Source of the DNA: Teratosphaeria epicoccoides
Lineage: Eukaryota > Ascomycota > Dothideomycetes > Mycosphaerellales > Teratosphaeriaceae
DNA length: 64,000 nt
Assembly (NCBI GenBank): GCA_021401465.1
Contig: JADDMT010000050.1
Location: 164,686-228,685, forward strand
Direction: 5' to 3'
Shown: in pieces, positions 9,819-20,216 of the stretch
Position numbering within the stretch: position 1 is the first letter of the stretch
How the letters are laid out: each line of letters begins with the position of its first letter
Translations under genes and position numbers: made by a program
Notes under the pieces: generated by a model
What the model saw: the letters and a program-made list of their open reading frames with translations, nothing else
Database searches by the model: none
Told to the model about the DNA's origin: nothing

Positions 9819-12230
9819 ATGAGCCGCGCTCTTCGGTTCCTGCAGCTTGGCGGCAGCCGTCGTGAATATGTGGTTAGCCTTGCATTCGGTGGCTCAGGCG
9901 CGTTAGCCTATGGTGCATATGTCTATCGCAAACCGTTACTCGCGGATGCTGATCGGCGTTCGGACGCCTGGCGGCCAACATTGTACAGGGCTCACCATGA
10001 TGCACCTCCCTCAAAGCGCCAAGGAGATTCTTCGGCGGCCACGGAACAGTCAGCATTGAATGCGAATCAGGGAACACCGCCACAGACACCAGCGCCACAA
10101 ACTCAGGGTCACTCAGTGTTTGATCACGAAGGTGATCTGCCAGGGAACGATGCCTTTCAAGCATGGCAGACAGTTACGGATCGTGTGGCAGCAGTCGCCG
10201 GAACTTTTACTGGCTTCGATCTGACGAGCTTGAGAGAAAAGGTCGTTGGCTTAATTCTACCCAGCTGGCTACGAAAACTGCCAGGATGGCTTCACAAGTT
10301 GCAGAGCGAACTGTCTATGGAGCCTTGGAGCTTGAGCTGGGAAATCTGGGAGGAAGCGCACGATCCTGAAATCAACCCAGAGGTCATCTGGGAAGCCCAA
10401 GTCCGGATATCCGAAGACCTCTGCAAAGAAGAGAAAGCTTTTCTTCATAATCGACGAGCGTATGCTGCGAGGGCTCTGGCTCGGTATCTGGACTTGCCAG
10501 AGTCAGAAGTGCATCCCGACGATGTACCGGTGATTGGCATGTGTGGATCTGGCGGAGGTTTACGTGCTCTGGTCGCTGGAACTGCATCTTACCTTTCAGC
10601 AGCCGAGGATGGTCTTTTTGACTGCGTGACCTACACAGCTGGTGTCAGCGGAAGCTGCTGGCTGCAAACGCTATACTACACCTCCATCGGCCGACAGAGT
10701 CATTCACACATCATCAGTCATCTCAAGGATCGCCTATGCGTCCACATTGCATATCCTCCAGCTCTCTTCAGTGTCATAAGTCAAGCTCCGACCAACAAGT
10801 ACCTCTTGAGCGGCTACGTCGAGAAGCTTCGTGGTGTACCGGACGCGGATTTTGGCCTTGTGGACGTCTACGGGATGGCGCTCGCAGCCCGTCTGTTGAT
10901 ACCCCGAGGCGACCTCAGGGTCAGCAATTACGATCTCAAGGTCTCCAATCAGCGCTTTTACACCGATGGTGGACGGCAACCACTCCCGATCTACACGGCA
11001 GTACGCCACGAGATTCCCGGTATCGAAGATGGCACTATGCAAAACATGGCGAATGAGGCTCGTTTCACCAAGAAGCATTATGATTGGTTCCAATGGTTCG
11101 AGTGGACGCCATATGAATTCTTCTGCGAGGAGTTGAATGCAGGTATTCCGACCTGGGCGGTGGGCCGCAAATGGGACGGCGGCAACACTGTGTGGCGGGA
11201 GAATGGATTTGCTTTACCAGAGCTACGAGTACCTTTGATGATGGGCATATGGGGTAGCGCGTTTTGTGCAACCTTGTCCCACTACTACAAGGAGATTCGA
11301 CCTATCCTGAAGTCTTCTGGATTTGGTCAGCTGGACACGTTACTGTCAGGCAAAAGTGACGAGCTGGTCAAGGTCCATCCAATAGATCCTGCTCTGATAC
11401 CGAACTTTGCTCTTGGACTGAAGGACCGCCTGCCGGCCGCGGTACCGGAAAGCATCCACCACTCCTCGCATCTGCAACTCATGGATGCAGGGATGGCCAA
11501 TAATCTTCCCATTTACCCCCTGCTGCGCCCAGGCCGTAATGTGGACGTCATCGTTGCATTTGACGCTTCTGCGGACGTCAAGGGTGATAACTGGATCAAA
11601 GCCGTGGATGGATATGCTCGCCAGAGGAAGATCAAAGGGTGGCCGCTCGGGGCAGGATGGCCACAGCCAACAAATACCGACGAGAAGACAACTGACGAGC
11701 TGGAAGGCGCACAAGAATCCGCCATGCGGAGAACCAGATATGCTGCAGCTGCCCTGCAACATGTCAAATTTGAGGAGACAGAGCTCGGCTACTGCACAGT
11801 CTGGGCCGGGTCGACCGAAGAAAGTCCAGAGTACATGGATGAACATACGCCCATCCGCATCGACAATGATGAGGGCCAGAAGCACCTTGCCTCACCTAAC
11901 GCAGGCATCGCGGTCGTCTACTTCCCGTTTCTCGCAAATCCCAACGTGTCCGGTGACATCGACCCGATGAAAGCTGACTTCATGTCTACCTGGAACTTTG
12001 TGTACACACCCGATCAAATCGACAAAGTGGTACAACTCGCGCGGGCCAACTACAACGAGGGCAAACAACAGACGCGCAGGACCATTAGAGCCGTCTGGGA
12101 GCGCAAAAAGAGCATGCGGTTGCAGCGCGAGCGTGAAAATCTCGAGCGCAATCTCATGATCCGAATGAGGCGTGAAGCAGCCGCCATGAGACGCAACGCT
12201 GATGTCGGACAGGGCGATCACTTCGCATGA
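9819..12230 (+). CDS. Cytosolic phospholipase A2-type lipase (group IV-like)
   Basis: Patatin/cPLA2-fold phospholipase that would hydrolyse glycerophospholipids with a Ser-Asp dyad. Single exon; from ATG 9819 it is 803 residues. Visible motifs: glycine-rich oxyanion loop GMCGSGGGLRA (about residues 239-249), nucleophile elbow GVSGS with Ser at about 277, and the aspartate in MDAGMANN at about 556. Residues 15-35 are Gly/Ala-rich and hydrophobic (YVVSLAFGGSGALAYGAYVY), possibly a membrane anchor or organelle signal. The C-terminal 60 residues are Arg/Glu-rich and probably helical. The frame stays open upstream to an ATG at 9609 that would add 70 residues ending in an Arg/His-rich segment; I prefer 9819 because the upstream part looks untranslated. 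It ends only 57 bp from the convergent carnitine acetyltransferase gene. Confidence 0.9.
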   Translation: MSRALRFLQLGGSRREYVVSLAFGGSGALAYGAYVYRKPLLADADRRSDAWRPTLYRAHHDAPPSKRQGDSSAATEQSALNANQGTPPQTPAPQTQGHSVFDHEGDLPGNDAFQAWQTVTDRVAAVAGTFTGFDLTSLREKVVGLILPSWLRKLPGWLHKLQSELSMEPWSLSWEIWEEAHDPEINPEVIWEAQVRISEDLCKEEKAFLHNRRAYAARALARYLDLPESEVHPDDVPVIGMCGSGGGLRALVAGTASYLSAAEDGLFDCVTYTAGVSGSCWLQTLYYTSIGRQSHSHIISHLKDRLCVHIAYPPALFSVISQAPTNKYLLSGYVEKLRGVPDADFGLVDVYGMALAARLLIPRGDLRVSNYDLKVSNQRFYTDGGRQPLPIYTAVRHEIPGIEDGTMQNMANEARFTKKHYDWFQWFEWTPYEFFCEELNAGIPTWAVGRKWDGGNTVWRENGFALPELRVPLMMGIWGSAFCATLSHYYKEIRPILKSSGFGQLDTLLSGKSDELVKVHPIDPALIPNFALGLKDRLPAAVPESIHHSSHLQLMDAGMANNLPIYPLLRPGRNVDVIVAFDASADVKGDNWIKAVDGYARQRKIKGWPLGAGWPQPTNTDEKTTDELEGAQESAMRRTRYAAAALQHVKFEETELGYCTVWAGSTEESPEYMDEHTPIRIDNDEGQKHLASPNAGIAVVYFPFLANPNVSGDIDPMKADFMSTWNFVYTPDQIDKVVQLARANYNEGKQQTRRTIRAVWERKKSMRLQRERENLERNLMIRMRREAAAMRRNADVGQGDHFA

Positions 12231-12286
12231 CGCATCTATCATATCTATCTCTACCAACAACCCAACCCAAACATCCAATCCATATC

Positions 12287-14146
12287 TCACAGCTTCGCCC
12301 CCCCTTCCAAGATCGGCAACATCAACTCCCTCATCTCTCCCGCAGCCTCGTTCAGATAGAACGCCATCCTCTCCGCCCCCAAATTCTTACACACGATATT
12401 AAACTGAATACTGTTCTCGTTAATCATGTACGCAATCCCCCACCCCTCATCAATAACCTGCGACCACCCATACCCATTATAATACTCCGAGCTCAGCTGC
12501 GACGACGAAACATACCAACTCGAACTATACGCATAGGCCGGATCCGTAAACAGCTCCGGCACCTCCTCCCCGTTCCTTATCAACTTCTTCAACCCAAAAA
12601 GATGCCTATCACATCCTTTCCCTTCACCCGCGTCAGTAATGTATTTCACATGCGCCTCCAGCGCCCTCCTCAACAATTCCCGACACACATCCGCACTCAC
12701 ACTCGCATCAGCCATACCCTCGCAAAACGCCACCGACTCCTCCGACACTGTGCGACACGTCTCCGTCCTGCCTTCCTGGAACTTCCTTGTCGCAGCAGAC
12801 TCATACGTCGGACGACTCTTCCCATAGAACTTGTGATAAGCCAACTGTATCACCATCTGCACATACGCATCCGGCGAACACCTCAACTTCTTCATCAACC
12901 CCTTCCCATAACCCTGGTAAGCCTCCACCTTCAACTCATGCTGCGCCAGAACCCCCACATGATCCGCGACCGCCTTCGCGATATCCCTCTGATTCGCCTC
13001 ATCGAGCACGAATTTCAACGAAACGGGGTCCGGGATCTCTGACCTGACTTCCCCCGGAGATTCGAAATCGAGTTTGCTGTTGAAGATCCAATTCATCACC
13101 GTGTCGTTGAGACGATGCGTCGGCGTCCCATCCATCATGCTGTGCTCACCCGTGAAACCACTAGTTCCGTTCTCGTTGATGATGAATTGCAGCGGTTTGT
13201 CGAAAAAGCGATTCGTGCCATCGCCGTGCCAGTACTGCTTCGAGCGTTCGACGAGCGTTACGGGTGCCGCGTCGTCGAGGCAGACGAGGAAGGAAGCGGA
13301 TTCAATAGTTTCGAGTGCGGTCTTGTTTGCTGGTGAAGTCTTGAGCAAGCGGTCTCGCATCGAGGTCCAGGCGTCTCTGTCTTCTGTTGTCAGGGCGCCG
13401 ACCGCAGGCTGCTTGGAGGCGATCTGGTAGATGCGGGTGAATTGGTGTTCGAGTTCTTTGGATGAGAGTTGTTGCCCTCCCACAGTATGCTGGACTTTGT
13501 AAAAGCCATTCTTCCTCGCCACGACGATGTGCTCGTTGCCTTTTGCGGGAAACCTCTTCGGATAGTCTGCCCCTTCCGCAGGAATTCTACAGCAATTGAA
13601 CATGTACTCGTACGAACTCATAGCCATGGGCAGCTTCTTCATATACTCCGGCTCCAACGTCCCCTCATCAACCTGCTTTTTGAACTCCAGGACCGCCGTG
13701 CTGATCGCTGCGGCCCTCTTCGCCGGATCCCTGCGCTTCCTGTCATCTCTATGACTGTAGAAGTAGCTCACGTAAGGAACGACGGGAGCCCTGTAACCCA
13801 GGTACGCGGCATGGTTCCACCACTCTGTCAACCAGTTCCTGATCTGAGGGTCTTCACGCCTCGCAAGCAGACGTTTCTGGAGTTCGTGGGCGAGGGAGTT
13901 GGGAGCGAGGAAGGCGTCGACGGCTTTGGCTGATCGAGCATATTCGGTCTCAGTAAGGAGAGGGCGCAGAGATTTCAAATATTTCTCAGCTGTCTCCTCG
14001 AGCGTGGGGATAGGCAGCTTGGGGAGGGAGTCCTCGAATCGGAGCATAGGCCCTTTACTCTGATCTTCTCTGAACCCTGCCGGAAGGGTACTTTGTTTCC
14101 TCCTCTGCTGCACCGGTGCCGCGGCCGCTGCGCAGGGTGCTCGTAC
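12287..14146 (-). CDS. CAT2: Carnitine O-acetyltransferase, mitochondrial/peroxisomal
   Basis: Transfers acetyl groups between CoA and carnitine, moving acetyl units between peroxisome and mitochondrion; needed for growth on acetate and fatty acids (AcuJ in Aspergillus nidulans). The choline/carnitine acyltransferase domain fills the protein: N-terminal LPKLPIPTLEETAEKYL, catalytic His in GEHSMMDGTP (about residue 302 from the Met at 14047), SYNGYGW-like region and VCKN near the end. The last three residues are AKL, a type 1 peroxisomal targeting signal, as in yeast Cat2. The first in-frame ATG is at 14047; upstream the frame continues through an Ala/Arg-rich, acid-poor segment to a CAG acceptor at 14147, so an unresolved first exon probably supplies a mitochondrial leader. 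Start at 14146 is that exon boundary, not a start codon. Confidence 0.92.
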   Translation of the reverse strand, partial: VRAPCAAAAAPVQQRRKQSTLPAGFREDQSKGPMLRFEDSLPKLPIPTLEETAEKYLKSLRPLLTETEYARSAKAVDAFLAPNSLAHELQKRLLARREDPQIRNWLTEWWNHAAYLGYRAPVVPYVSYFYSHRDDRKRRDPAKRAAAISTAVLEFKKQVDEGTLEPEYMKKLPMAMSSYEYMFNCCRIPAEGADYPKRFPAKGNEHIVVARKNGFYKVQHTVGGQQLSSKELEHQFTRIYQIASKQPAVGALTTEDRDAWTSMRDRLLKTSPANKTALETIESASFLVCLDDAAPVTLVERSKQYWHGDGTNRFFDKPLQFIINENGTSGFTGEHSMMDGTPTHRLNDTVMNWIFNSKLDFESPGEVRSEIPDPVSLKFVLDEANQRDIAKAVADHVGVLAQHELKVEAYQGYGKGLMKKLRCSPDAYVQMVIQLAYHKFYGKSRPTYESAATRKFQEGRTETCRTVSEESVAFCEGMADASVSADVCRELLRRALEAHVKYITDAGEGKGCDRHLFGLKKLIRNGEEVPELFTDPAYAYSSSWYVSSSQLSSEYYNGYGWSQVIDEGWGIAYMINENSIQFNIVCKNLGAERMAFYLNEAAGEMRELMLPILEGGAKL

Positions 14147-14717
14147 CTGTTGACATCACAAGCGAAGTATCAGTGCTATTCCTCTCTTCATGTCTTGGAC
14201 GAATGGCGCCGCATCCCTGTACCTACATGGCCATTGGCAGCGCCGAATCTCTGCCATGTTAGTCCGCGTGATCGCAGAGTCGAACATGTGACAGCCTGCG
14301 TTCGAGTGACCGCTGCGAACATTTTTACTGCGACAGAGACTTAGTCTTTGGGCAAGACATACAGACAATATTTCAACCACGGCATTGGCGCAAGACCCAG
14401 CGTCACATGGGAAATCGACGTCCAACTCCATGGTGTTCGTGTGAGTTCGGGCCGAGGTCGGATGAATGCAGTAGATCGTATGCATTGATTTCAACACGCT
14501 CAGGTCTAGATATACGTAAGCGCGCAGAGAGGCTGATCATACAAGCAAGGGATGGTATCTTCCATGTAACGCGGTTGAAAAGGCAGATGGACGCTAGTAT
14601 TCGCATTTCTGAAAGGTAAATATACAAGAACGACAACGCACGCCCGTCTATGCTGTAGGAAATCCTGGAGCACTGAGAGCCTTGCCATCCACTTCACCCA
14701 TCTTCGTCACGACCTGC
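14147..14717. other. CAT2 upstream region
   Basis: 570 bases between CAT2 and the malate dehydrogenase stop, both genes on the minus strand. It must contain the missing first exon and promoter of CAT2. I tried the ATG at 14259 (MAEIRRC) with the nearby GTAGGT and GTACAG donors, but none keeps frame with the acceptor at 14147, so the first exon remains unplaced. Confidence 0.4.
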
Positions 14718-15963
14718 TTACGGGTTCTCCTTCGCCCACTTCTCACCCTTCTCGATGTTGCCCTTCAGGTCCTTCAAGCACACGTCCAACAGGCTCTGTT
14801 CGTGGTCGGTGATCTGGCCCACGGGATTAATCTTCTCAACACCGTTCGGGCCAAGCTCAACCTGCGAGGCGAAGTAGGTGACGCCCTGGTCCTTGTACAG
14901 CGGAGAGTCAACAAAAGTCGGCTCGACGACACCCTTCTGGCCCTGCGCGGCTTTGAGAAGAGACTCCGCAAATCGTGCACCAGCCATAGCCATCGAAAGA
15001 GTAGCTGAGCCGGCGCCGCCTTTCGCCTGCACGACCTCGTCACCACCGAACTGGACGCGCTTGATGTAAGCGTCGCGCTGCTCGCCCTCGAGCGAGTAGC
15101 CGCTTTGGCTCAGAAGGGGGACGATGGTGGCACCAGAGTGTCCACCGACGACGGTAATGTTCTCGTTCGCGGGGTCAGTGTTCTTGAGCTGGGAGATGAA
15201 GCGAGAGGCGCGGACGACATCGAGGGTGGTGACACCGAAAAGACGCTTGGGGTTGTAGACGCCCTTGCTCTTGAAGACCTCAGCAGTGATGGGGACGGTG
15301 CTGTTGACGGGATTGGAGATGACGAGGATGTTGGCGTCGGGGCAGGAGTCGGCGGCGGCTTTGGCGAGGTCGCGGACGATCGAGGCGTTGGTGTTGAAGA
15401 GGTCTAGCTTAGTGTCAGCAAAAACAGCACAAGAGGATACTTGGAGTACAGACCATCACGGGTCATGCCCGGCTTCCTGGGCACACCGGCGGGGATGAGA
15501 ACAATCTCAGCGCCCTTGAGACATTCACGAACGCCCTCTGGCGTTGGATCGTAGCCCTTGACCTGTATTTTGAATCCCATTTAGCCGTTGCGCTGCTATG
15601 CTTCCGTATCTTCCCGATCATCTTACATTGCTGTACGTGTTGATGTGCGAGATGTCGGCTGCAACACCTGGGCCGCCCTTGATGTCGTATAGAGCGAGCT
15701 CGCTCACGCGCGGGTTGAGCTTGAGCAGGAGGGAGAGCGGCTGACCGATACCCCCGGCGGCGCCGAGGACAGCGACCTTGGAGGCCTACAGCCATAGCAT
15801 TGGCTTGTCAGTAATGCATCTCGACGATGCCAATGGGTTCAATGCAATCAGCAGCCTCGGCGATGGGCTGCTGGGTGTTGCTCACATTGGCAGCAGTCGC
15901 ACTGAATGCGCGGCGCTGAGCAGCACCAAACACGGACTGCGTGACCTGACGGGCGGCGAACAT
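14718..15963 (-). CDS. MDH1: Mitochondrial malate dehydrogenase, 4 exons
   Basis: NAD-dependent malate dehydrogenase of the citric acid cycle in the mitochondrial matrix. Model: 15963-15886, 15785-15627, 15562-15454, 15403-14718; about 340 residues, the normal size. Exon 1 encodes a typical mitochondrial presequence (MFAARQVTQSVFGAAQRRAFS). Then come the NAD-binding loop VAVLGAAGGIGQ, the substrate-loop region PAGVPRKPGMTRDDLF (joined across the third intron), and the active-site segment GGHSGATIVPLLS with the catalytic His. The C-terminus ends KWAKENP, and no peroxisomal signal is present, which supports the mitochondrial isoform. All introns are GT-AG with short lengths (100, 64 and 50 bp). 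Confidence 0.95.
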
Positions 15964-16439
15964 GTTCGGGAGTGATGTTGTTGAGGTAATGGGTGTTCAA
16001 TGGGGAGGCTGAGATGAACAAGGTCCGTGTAGCTGTTCTGTGATCCCTTCCAGTTATTACCCAGAAAAGCTGGGAAGCTCGGGCCTACTCTCGAGGGTCT
16101 CCTCTCCTCACACATCCTTCCCTTCCACCCACGGGACATATCTCTCCTTTGCCCCGGAAGCCGCATCTCGAAGGATGTGACGCCTCGTGGGCGTGGGCGT
16201 GCGCACATATACCAGGTTCGTATGTCAGGCCAGATTCTCTGCAAAAGCGAGGACATCTGAGGAACGCGAATCATGCCACGAGATGGTCGCACCGGACGGA
16301 ATAGCGGACGAAGGTGACGTCGGAGGGCATAACTCAATGCCAGTTTATATATGTATATTTGCTTGCATCCCTACCGCTTTCCTGTCACAACTTCCTACCA
16401 ATCAAGTCCAAACCACGCACTAATACAGGACGCTTCAAC
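15964..16439. other. Divergent promoter of MDH1 and the NmrA-like gene
   Basis: 476 bases between two divergent starts. The sequence holds CT-rich tracts around 16090-16140 and a TATA-like AATATATGTATATT-type stretch at about 16344-16362 (on the NmrA side, roughly 85 bp before its ATG). No gene is evident; the open frames here are short. Confidence 0.5.
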
Positions 16440-17378
16440 ATGCCGGCCGACGTAGCCAATGATGTTCTCCTCGTTACCGGTGCGAGCGGCAAGCAGTCTT
16501 CACGCCTCATCCCACATCTGCTCAACCAAGGCTGGAAACACCTTCGCCTTCAGGTCCATTCCGATGCCTCCAAACAACGCCTGGAGCAGCTATACAAAGA
16601 CCATCCAGACATTCAAGTCGTCCAGGGCGATCTGGCTTCGCAGCAGGACTGCCAAGCCTTAATCAAAGATGTCGCTGCCGTCTGGCTCATCGTCCCTGGC
16701 GTCAGCGGCAAAGAAAGCGATTGCGGAACCACCATCATGGACGCAGCCGTGACCCGCGGCAATGCCTGCAAGCACTTCGTCTTCAGCTCTGTGCTCCACC
16801 CAATCATCCGGAAGTTGATGAACCATGACAGCAAGCGATATATTGAGGAGTACCTCCTGGAGAGCGGACTACCCTTCACAGTGCTCCAGCCAAGCACGGT
16901 AATGGAAAATCTGCCAATTCAAAAGCTGCTGTCCGAGTCGGAGCCCGTCTACGATGCAATGTTCAGCTCCTCAACTCTCATGTCCTTCACCTCGCTCCGC
17001 GACTATGGCGAAGCAGCCGCAAATGTCTTGACGCAGCGCGAGAAGCACTACTACGCCACCTATGAGACCGTATCAACTTCCAGCCCGCTCACTTACGCTG
17101 ATGGCATGAAAATGCTGAGCGAGGAGCTTGGGAAGGAGGTCAAGATCAGTGAGAAGACTATCGATGAAGGTGTCAGGGGGTTTAGCATGATGATGACAGG
17201 TGGGCATCCGGAGAAGGTCGGCTTTTCGCAGGCGCAGGCGGTCGGGCGGTTGCTCATGTACTATAATCAGAAGGGTTTGCTGGGTAGCTCGAATGTGCTT
17301 GAGATGCTGTTGGGGAGGAGGCCGTTAGAATATCGCGAGTGGTTGAAGTTGGAGATTGAGGAGAGTAACAAGCGGTAG
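16440..17378 (+). CDS. NmrA-like NAD(P)-binding Rossmann protein
   Basis: Atypical short-chain dehydrogenase of the NmrA/HSCARG group: enzymes or redox sensors that bind NAD(P) through an N-terminal Rossmann fold. 312 residues from ATG 16440 (MPADVAND). The nucleotide-binding loop is TGASGKQSSRLIPHLL at about residues 13-28, a variant of GxxGxxG in which the last glycine is Ser. Later marks are DIQVVQGDLASQQD (acidic loop after beta 3), VFSSVLHP (position of the family's active-site region) and LPFTVLQPSTVMENL, a strong NmrA-family motif. The frame is open upstream to 16314 but that part is Ser/Leu-rich and lies in the presumed 5' region. Substrate cannot be told from sequence. Confidence 0.88.
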   Translation: MPADVANDVLLVTGASGKQSSRLIPHLLNQGWKHLRLQVHSDASKQRLEQLYKDHPDIQVVQGDLASQQDCQALIKDVAAVWLIVPGVSGKESDCGTTIMDAAVTRGNACKHFVFSSVLHPIIRKLMNHDSKRYIEEYLLESGLPFTVLQPSTVMENLPIQKLLSESEPVYDAMFSSSTLMSFTSLRDYGEAAANVLTQREKHYYATYETVSTSSPLTYADGMKMLSEELGKEVKISEKTIDEGVRGFSMMMTGGHPEKVGFSQAQAVGRLLMYYNQKGLLGSSNVLEMLLGRRPLEYREWLKLEIEESNKR

Positions 17379-17960
17379 ATGATGAGTGCTAAAGGAATCA
17401 TCTATGTCTTGCCCCCAGACAATAACTGATGCAGGTCATCTATCATCATATATACATACACACCATCCGACCATCAGATGCACTGCGGTTGGCTGGCTGA
17501 CAGTCCTTACAACCCATGTCAGCACGTGCTGATCGCGTGGCAGGAGTCGCTGACCGACCCAGACATCTGTGCTAAGCTTTGTCCACCACACCTCTGCTAC
17601 TAGTACGAGCATGAAACAAGTTCACGCACGCTGCACGGCACTCCCATGTTCTATTGAAAGCTGACCCGTCGTCTCCGCATGATGAGGCAGGTCGCAGACC
17701 AAGAAAATGACAAGGATCATATTACTGGCGATCTAGATACATGCGTGCTGCGCAACGTAATGTCCAGGTTCGAGCGTGCGGCTAGTGACATGTAGAGATT
17801 GCAGATGGTATGGTTGCTGACGGCAGATGGGCGGATGAGATCAGTCATAAAGGTAGGTTGCTTGCCGGGTAAGTGAAAGGTCTGCGGTTTGCAATTTTGA
17901 TGTCTGCTGTTGGTTTCTACGAAGGATCTGATTGTGGAGTATTGAGTGCTCGAATCGAGT
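17379..17960. other. Spacer before the GMC relic
   Basis: About 580 bases without a recognisable gene. Short AT-rich elements (TATATATACATACACACC around 17448-17464) follow the NmrA-like stop. Probably 3' region of that gene plus the old promoter of the GMC pseudogene. Confidence 0.5.
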
Positions 17961-19484
17961 ATGGCAGACAGAGTTGATCAACCGACAGCTCCAACGGAGT
18001 TTGACTTCCTCGTCGTCGGCGGTTTGTGTGAGCTTCTCCAGACCAATCCTGCTCCAGTCGACCATCGCAGGCGGCACCGCCGTCAACACAGTCGCTGGTC
18101 GTCTGGCAGAAGACGACCCAGACATCACCGTTGGTATCCTAGAAGCCGGGCCACTGCACACGCGCGATATCCCAGCCACCACGACGCCAGCTCGGGCATT
18201 CGAGCTCCGCAACAGTAAGTATGACTGGGGCTACAAAGCCACGATGCGAGCCCTCGCTACAAGCCCGAGCTTGCCAACATTGGACGACACGGTCCTCTAG
18301 ACATCGAGATCAGCGATCTGGAGCCTGATTTGTCTGACTCCCGGGATAATCTCGAGAAAGCGTGGCAGTCGAAAGGCGGACGACGGACTGAGAACGTGTA
18401 CGGTGGCGAGCAGCTCGGTCTCGTCAAGTGCATGAACACCATTCACAACGGTGTCCGTTCCACATCCGTCGCCTTCCTGGACGGCAAACCTAACATCACC
18501 GTCGTCGCGGACTTCCACGTCAAGAAGCTACTACTCAAAGACGGCGCAGCAGCCTACGGAGCCAAAGGCGAGAACAACTCCGGTGAAACAGTCCAGTATA
18601 CAGCCAGAAAAGAGGTCATCCCCGCGGCAAGCGTCTTCGAGGATCCCAGAATCCTCATGTGGTCCGGCATCGGTGACAAAAAGCACCTGAGCGCCTTTGG
18701 CATCGAGACCGTCGTGGACTTTAAGCACGTTGGTCAAAATCTACTCGATCACCCCATCATGCCCCACGTCATCAGGTTAAAAGATGGTGTGGGACTGGAC
18801 CAACATCCCCTCTACGACGATCCGGACAAACATCGCGCTCTGGAAATGTACGCCAAAGAGCGCAAAGGACCCTTCCACTCCGGCCTACTGGAGCTCGTCG
18901 GCTTCCCGCGAATTGACGCCCGTCTCGAGAAGTACGAAGCTTACCGCAAAGCCAAAGAAGCAAACGGTGGCCTCGACCCATTCGGCCCACGCAACCAGCC
19001 GCACTTCGAAGTCGACTTCGTGCCCGCAGTCGCGGACGCATTCCAATGGCATTTTCGCAACCGCCTTCCGGCAACTGGCTAACCATCATCGCCGACCTGC
19101 TCCGTCCCGTCAGCGAACCTGGCGAAGTCAGACTCCAGAGCAAAGACTGGAAGAAACAACCCTATATCAACCTCAATTTCTGCCAAAACGACCTCGATAT
19201 CCTTGCCCTCCGTGAAGGCGTGAGACGTATCGACGACGTTATTCTTAATGGCGACGGTATGACAGATCTGGTGGGTGAAGACTACCCCTTCCCCATGCCA
19301 CGGGAGGATGACGCGAAGATGGATCGCCAGATTCTGGAGAGGTTGCAGACGGGTTTGTGCGAGTGTGTTTCCGATTATCCCGGATTGTAGGATTCAGAAT
19401 CCGGTATATATGGTTGCGGAGAAGGGCGCCGATTCAATTAAGATGGATCATCCCGAGGTATTTCGGGCCGGTGGGGAGGCGTGA
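17961..19484 (+). pseudogene. GMC-family FAD oxidoreductase, broken
   Basis: Remnant of a glucose-methanol-choline oxidoreductase (alcohol/aryl-alcohol oxidase type). The start (MADRVDQPTAPTEFDFLVVGG) and a 49-bp intron (18022-18070) rebuild the FAD-binding GGGTA motif, followed by LEAGP, IPATT and NSKYDWGYKATM. Immediately after that the frame breaks at about 18245 and roughly a hundred residues, including the conserved GGSS region, are missing before PLDIEISDLEPDL. The middle is open to 19082 (ILMWSGIGD, VGQNLLDHP). It then shifts frame to NWLTIIADLLRPVSEPG and runs to about 19365, where a second deletion removes the HPCGTC-type active-site segment. The genuine C-terminus (IPDCRIQNPVYMVAEKGAD) reappears in a third frame. 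Without FAD-domain continuity and the catalytic His it cannot be functional. Confidence 0.9.
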
Positions 19485-20216
19485 GGAGGGTGGGTGTGTC
19501 TTGTTGTGCGGACTGTTGCATAGCTTTATGTCTAATCGAGATGCTGCTTTTAAGCATACCACCATACGCCGTGGCCATAGTTCGCGGCCGGTACGGCTAG
19601 TATACGTCTTCTCATCGGCATGACTCGTCGGAGCCCATTGCAGCGATCCTGTTTGCTACAAGGCCGTCCAGCATGTCCGTGTACGATGATCACGCTTCGC
19701 ATTGTCTCTAGTCTGACGTTCTGCTGCGAACGCTCGAATCCAGGCGCGCGGCTGTGAGCTGACCCACGACGGCGGTCCAAATGTGCCGAGCCGAAGTCAC
19801 CATGTCTCCGCTCACGTCCACGGGCCGTGTTCAAGCCCCAGATTGTCCTGATGACAAGCTCACAAATAGGCGTCGCAAGTGATGAGACTGCAACATATCC
19901 CTCGGACTACTTGTCGCTGTCTGCTACGCGATGTGCGCAATTCGACTGCTCATCCATGGATGGACTGTGGCCGGGTGGTGCCGATAAGTCAATCACGTAC
20001 GCTCACTCGCCGAGGTCTTATAACAGTAGGTGGCAAGCGCTCGTCTCTGCATCGATCTTCTTCCTCTGGCGCAATCGACCTCTATTCTCCTTCGCAGCGT
20101 GCGCCCGTTCATTCACCGTGCAGCAAGTCTGGTACTTGCCATACATTCCTTCGTCGACCATAAAACATCCACCTGCAGCATATCTCAGTGACATCCTGGA
20201 ATTCCAGGCATCTAAC
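19485..20216. other. Spacer between the two broken genes
   Basis: 730 bases, no gene recognised. The last 150 bases before 20217 contain a CT-rich tract and look like the former promoter/leader of the GH12 gene. Confidence 0.5.
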
